A DNA stretch of 51,733 nt from Bradyrhizobium sp. (GTDB lineage Bacteria; Pseudomonadota; Alphaproteobacteria; Rhizobiales; Xanthobacteraceae): positions 1 to 51,733 of the forward strand of contig NZ_SSNA01000104.1 in NCBI RefSeq assembly GCF_004799445.1, read 5' to 3'. The translations under genes and the position numbers were made by a program. The notes beneath the pieces were generated by a model that saw nothing but the letters and a program-made list of their open reading frames with translations, searched no databases and was not told the DNA's origin. Shown here piece by piece: positions 50,171 to 51,733 of the stretch. Position 1 is the first letter of the stretch. The number at the start of each line of letters is the position of its first letter.

Positions 50171-50264
50171 TCCCTCCACCTTCCGTTCCCTGCTGGATGC
50201 CGTTGACCGCTACTTCGATCTGATGTTCGACAGCGATGTATCGCGCTTCGGAGGGCCTCAATGA
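50163..50264 (+). pseudogene. Truncated N-terminus of an NTF2-like protein
   Basis: A 33-codon frame (start MPSPSTFRSLLDAVDRYFD, end FGGPQ) that overlaps the MFS stop by 8 bases and the next start by 4 (ATGA). Its residues 6-27 resemble the first helix of NTF2-like (lumazine-binding-like) proteins, as I recall them beside LysR/MFS/nitronate monooxygenase genes in other proteobacteria. The remaining ~100 residues expected are missing. It may be a deletion remnant that now acts only as a translated leader. Confidence 0.45.
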
Positions 50265-51265
50265 TTACGGCAGGTTGTGAGCGGCTAGGGATCGAAGTTC
50301 CGATAGTTCAAGCTCCCATGGGCGGCGCGGTCGGCCCCGCTCTTGCGGCGGCAGTCAGCAATGCCGGCGGTTTAGGTACGCTTGCGTTATGGGCGGCGGA
50401 TATACCGACATTGCGCCGGCAGGTTCGCGAAACTCGCGCTCTCACGGCCAAACCGTTCGCCGTCAATCTGGTCTTGGAATTTCCGCAAGAGGAGCGGCTC
50501 GAGGCCTGTTTGCAGGAGGGCGTGCCGGTTATCTCCTTTTTTTGGCGCGAGCCTTCGGCCCTTGTTGCCCGCGCGAAGTCTGGCGGCGCAATCGTGCTTC
50601 ACACGGTCAGCACGGCCACAGAAGCGCGCCACGCAGTGGAGTGTGGCGTTGACGTCGTTATCGCACAAGGATGGGAAGCCGGCGGCCATGTGCGTGGAAG
50701 AGTGGCAACGATGCCGCTCATTCCCGCCGTGGTCGATGCTGTCGGGCCAGTTCCAGTTATAGCGGCGGGGGGTATCGCCGATGGTCGTGGGCTTGCTGCA
50801 GCCTTGGCGCTCGGCGCCTCGGGGGCCTGGATCGGGACCCGCTTTCTTGCAAGCAACGAGGCGACCATTCATCCGCACTATCGCGAGCGAATTTTGCAGG
50901 CAACAGAAAACGATACAGTTTATCTCGAAGAACTGTTCGATATCGGCTGGCCCAAGGCGCCTCATCGCGTACTGCGCAATAGTACGGTCGCTGCCTGGGA
51001 AGCCGCCGGACGCCCGACGACGGGCCAGCGGCCTGGCGAGGGCGATGTCGTGGCTACCTCGAAATCTCGCGGGCCAATCCTGCGCTATCGATCCTATACG
51101 CCCGCAGCCGACGCTGAGGGCGATATCGATGCCTTGTCGCTCTGGGCGGGGCAGAGTGCTGCCCTTGTTCACAAGATACAGCCTGCGGCGGAGATCGTGC
51201 GAGAAATCGATAGCGAAGCTGAAACGATCTTGCTTCGACTCGCTCAACGGCGGCTTGGTAGTTAA
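50261..51265 (+). CDS. Nitronate monooxygenase (2-nitropropane dioxygenase family)
   Basis: A 334-residue FMN-dependent TIM-barrel oxidase that converts alkyl nitronates such as propionate-3-nitronate to carbonyl compounds and nitrite or nitrate. FMN-binding elements are IVQAPMGGAVGPALAAAVSNAGGLGTL at the N-terminus, VIAQGWEAGGHVRG with the catalytic His (about residue 145), and VIAAGGIADGRGLAAALALGASGAWIGTRFL (phosphate-binding). The start at 50261 overlaps the stop of the truncated upstream frame by four bases, with GGAGG upstream. Last gene of the LysR-controlled MFS unit, so detoxification of nitro compounds is plausible. Confidence 0.9.
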   Translation: MITAGCERLGIEVPIVQAPMGGAVGPALAAAVSNAGGLGTLALWAADIPTLRRQVRETRALTAKPFAVNLVLEFPQEERLEACLQEGVPVISFFWREPSALVARAKSGGAIVLHTVSTATEARHAVECGVDVVIAQGWEAGGHVRGRVATMPLIPAVVDAVGPVPVIAAGGIADGRGLAAALALGASGAWIGTRFLASNEATIHPHYRERILQATENDTVYLEELFDIGWPKAPHRVLRNSTVAAWEAAGRPTTGQRPGEGDVVATSKSRGPILRYRSYTPAADAEGDIDALSLWAGQSAALVHKIQPAAEIVREIDSEAETILLRLAQRRLGS

Positions 51266-51288
51266 TCGATGGGATCATTTCCGTTCAT

Positions 51289-51313
51289 GGCACATCGCGT
51301 CATTTCGCTGCCC
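51289..51313. repeat. Short repeat shared with 46151
   Basis: GGCACATCGCGTCATTTCGC and the bases around it occur at about 46151-46176 as well, same orientation, both in intergenic DNA. Confidence 0.85.
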
Positions 51314-51326
51314 TTGCGGACCTCTG

Positions 51327-51733
51327 TGATTTGCCCGACGGGCTGTCCGGCGATTTTCGTGTCCAGTCCCTTCGTGAAAAATATTCCGCTTTCCCCGTCG
51401 GGCAAATCATCTTTACCAATTTGCCCCGTCCCGCCTCACAGAGGGGCGCTCGCGATCGTCACGGACGCGGGGCGGGATGCGGTGGACGCAAGTGGCGCTT
51501 CTGACGAGGGCGCTTTGCTTGCGGACGTTGAAGTCGTGTGGTCCTGATGCCCCGACGCTGGCATCAAGTTGGTGGAGGCAACTCCGTCAATGACGGTGGC
51601 AAGAAAGCCCGGTCACCGGGGAGAGCGCGAAGGAAACCGTTAAAACCATTGCGTGCGGGAATGCCGGGCGATTCCGGTGAACTCGCTGTGAATACTCGTG
51701 TGCATCTACCACTACCATGCGCACACGAGGCTG
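51327..51733. repeat. Long dispersed repeat, copy 2 (runs off the window)
   Basis: Partner of 5508-5940. This copy holds a clear inverted pair, GATTTGCCCGACGGG (about 51328) and CCCGTCGGGCAAATC (about 51396), bracketing its left part. The right arm of that pair is degenerate in copy 1. The gene-free interval 51266-51733 holds nothing else that I can support. Confidence 0.88.

Noticed and set aside
1..51733. CRISPR arrays, tRNA or rRNA genes, intact transposases, phage genes
   Set aside because: None seen: no regularly spaced repeats, no cloverleaf-type sequences recognised, and no integrase or transposase motifs in any long frame.

Overview
The window comes from a high-G+C alphaproteobacterium, most probably Bradyrhizobium or a close relative in the Bradyrhizobiaceae/Nitrobacteraceae. 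Three things point there: the large catabolic gene content (CoA ligases, crotonases, short-chain dehydrogenases, several Liv-type transporters), the protein sequences as I recognise them, and the intergenic repeat families (GCAATGACG palindromes, CCTGCGAACGCAGG inverted repeats, 'TAGGATGGGTGGAGCC' elements, and a long repeat seen at both ends of the window). I found no rRNA, tRNA, CRISPR array or intact insertion sequence.

Layout. 1-6.1 kb: Baeyer-Villiger-type monooxygenase, membrane class III adenylate cyclase, flavin reductase, two decayed copies of the monooxygenase 3' end, an AT-richer HEPN-like accessory gene and a long dispersed repeat. 6.1-17.6 kb: CoA-dependent catabolism (two crotonases, an acyl-CoA ligase, two SDRs, a thiolase plus its DUF35 Zn-ribbon partner), with PEP carboxylase and a Tat-exported SMP-30 lactonase. 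17.8-25.4 kb: a tightly overlapped run of binding protein, LivH, LivM, LivG and LivF, then AtuA-like (DUF1446), the separate small AtuA partner and an amidase. 25.5-26.9 kb: a COG3826-type 2OG-Fe(II) oxygenase followed by AlkB.

26.9-31.5 kb (minus strand) is the clearest specialised system: ptxA-ptxB-ptxC-ptxD-ptxE, a complete phosphite uptake and oxidation operon. It has PtxD active-site residues, an overlapping LysR gene at the end, and a Pho-box-like site ahead of ptxA. 31.6-35.6 kb (minus): hpaF, hpaD, an orphan ModA-like binding protein and a ThDP enzyme form an unusual partial homoprotocatechuate (meta-cleavage) operon. 35.8-44.3 kb (plus): a second Liv transporter, with LivM and LivG fused in one polypeptide, continues into LDH2-type dehydrogenase, HpcH/HpaI aldolase and UxaA-type dehydratase genes and ends at an intrinsic terminator. 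This looks like uptake and breakdown of a hydroxy or sugar acid. A palindrome lies between these two divergent units.

44.3-51.7 kb: a two-domain L,D-transpeptidase, a SnoaL-like gene flanked by 111-bp direct repeats, two small secreted proteins (one with a repeated PGDKM motif, one His/Gly-rich), and a LysR / MFS / nitronate monooxygenase locus. That locus has a clear operator palindrome and a truncated NTF2-like reading frame.
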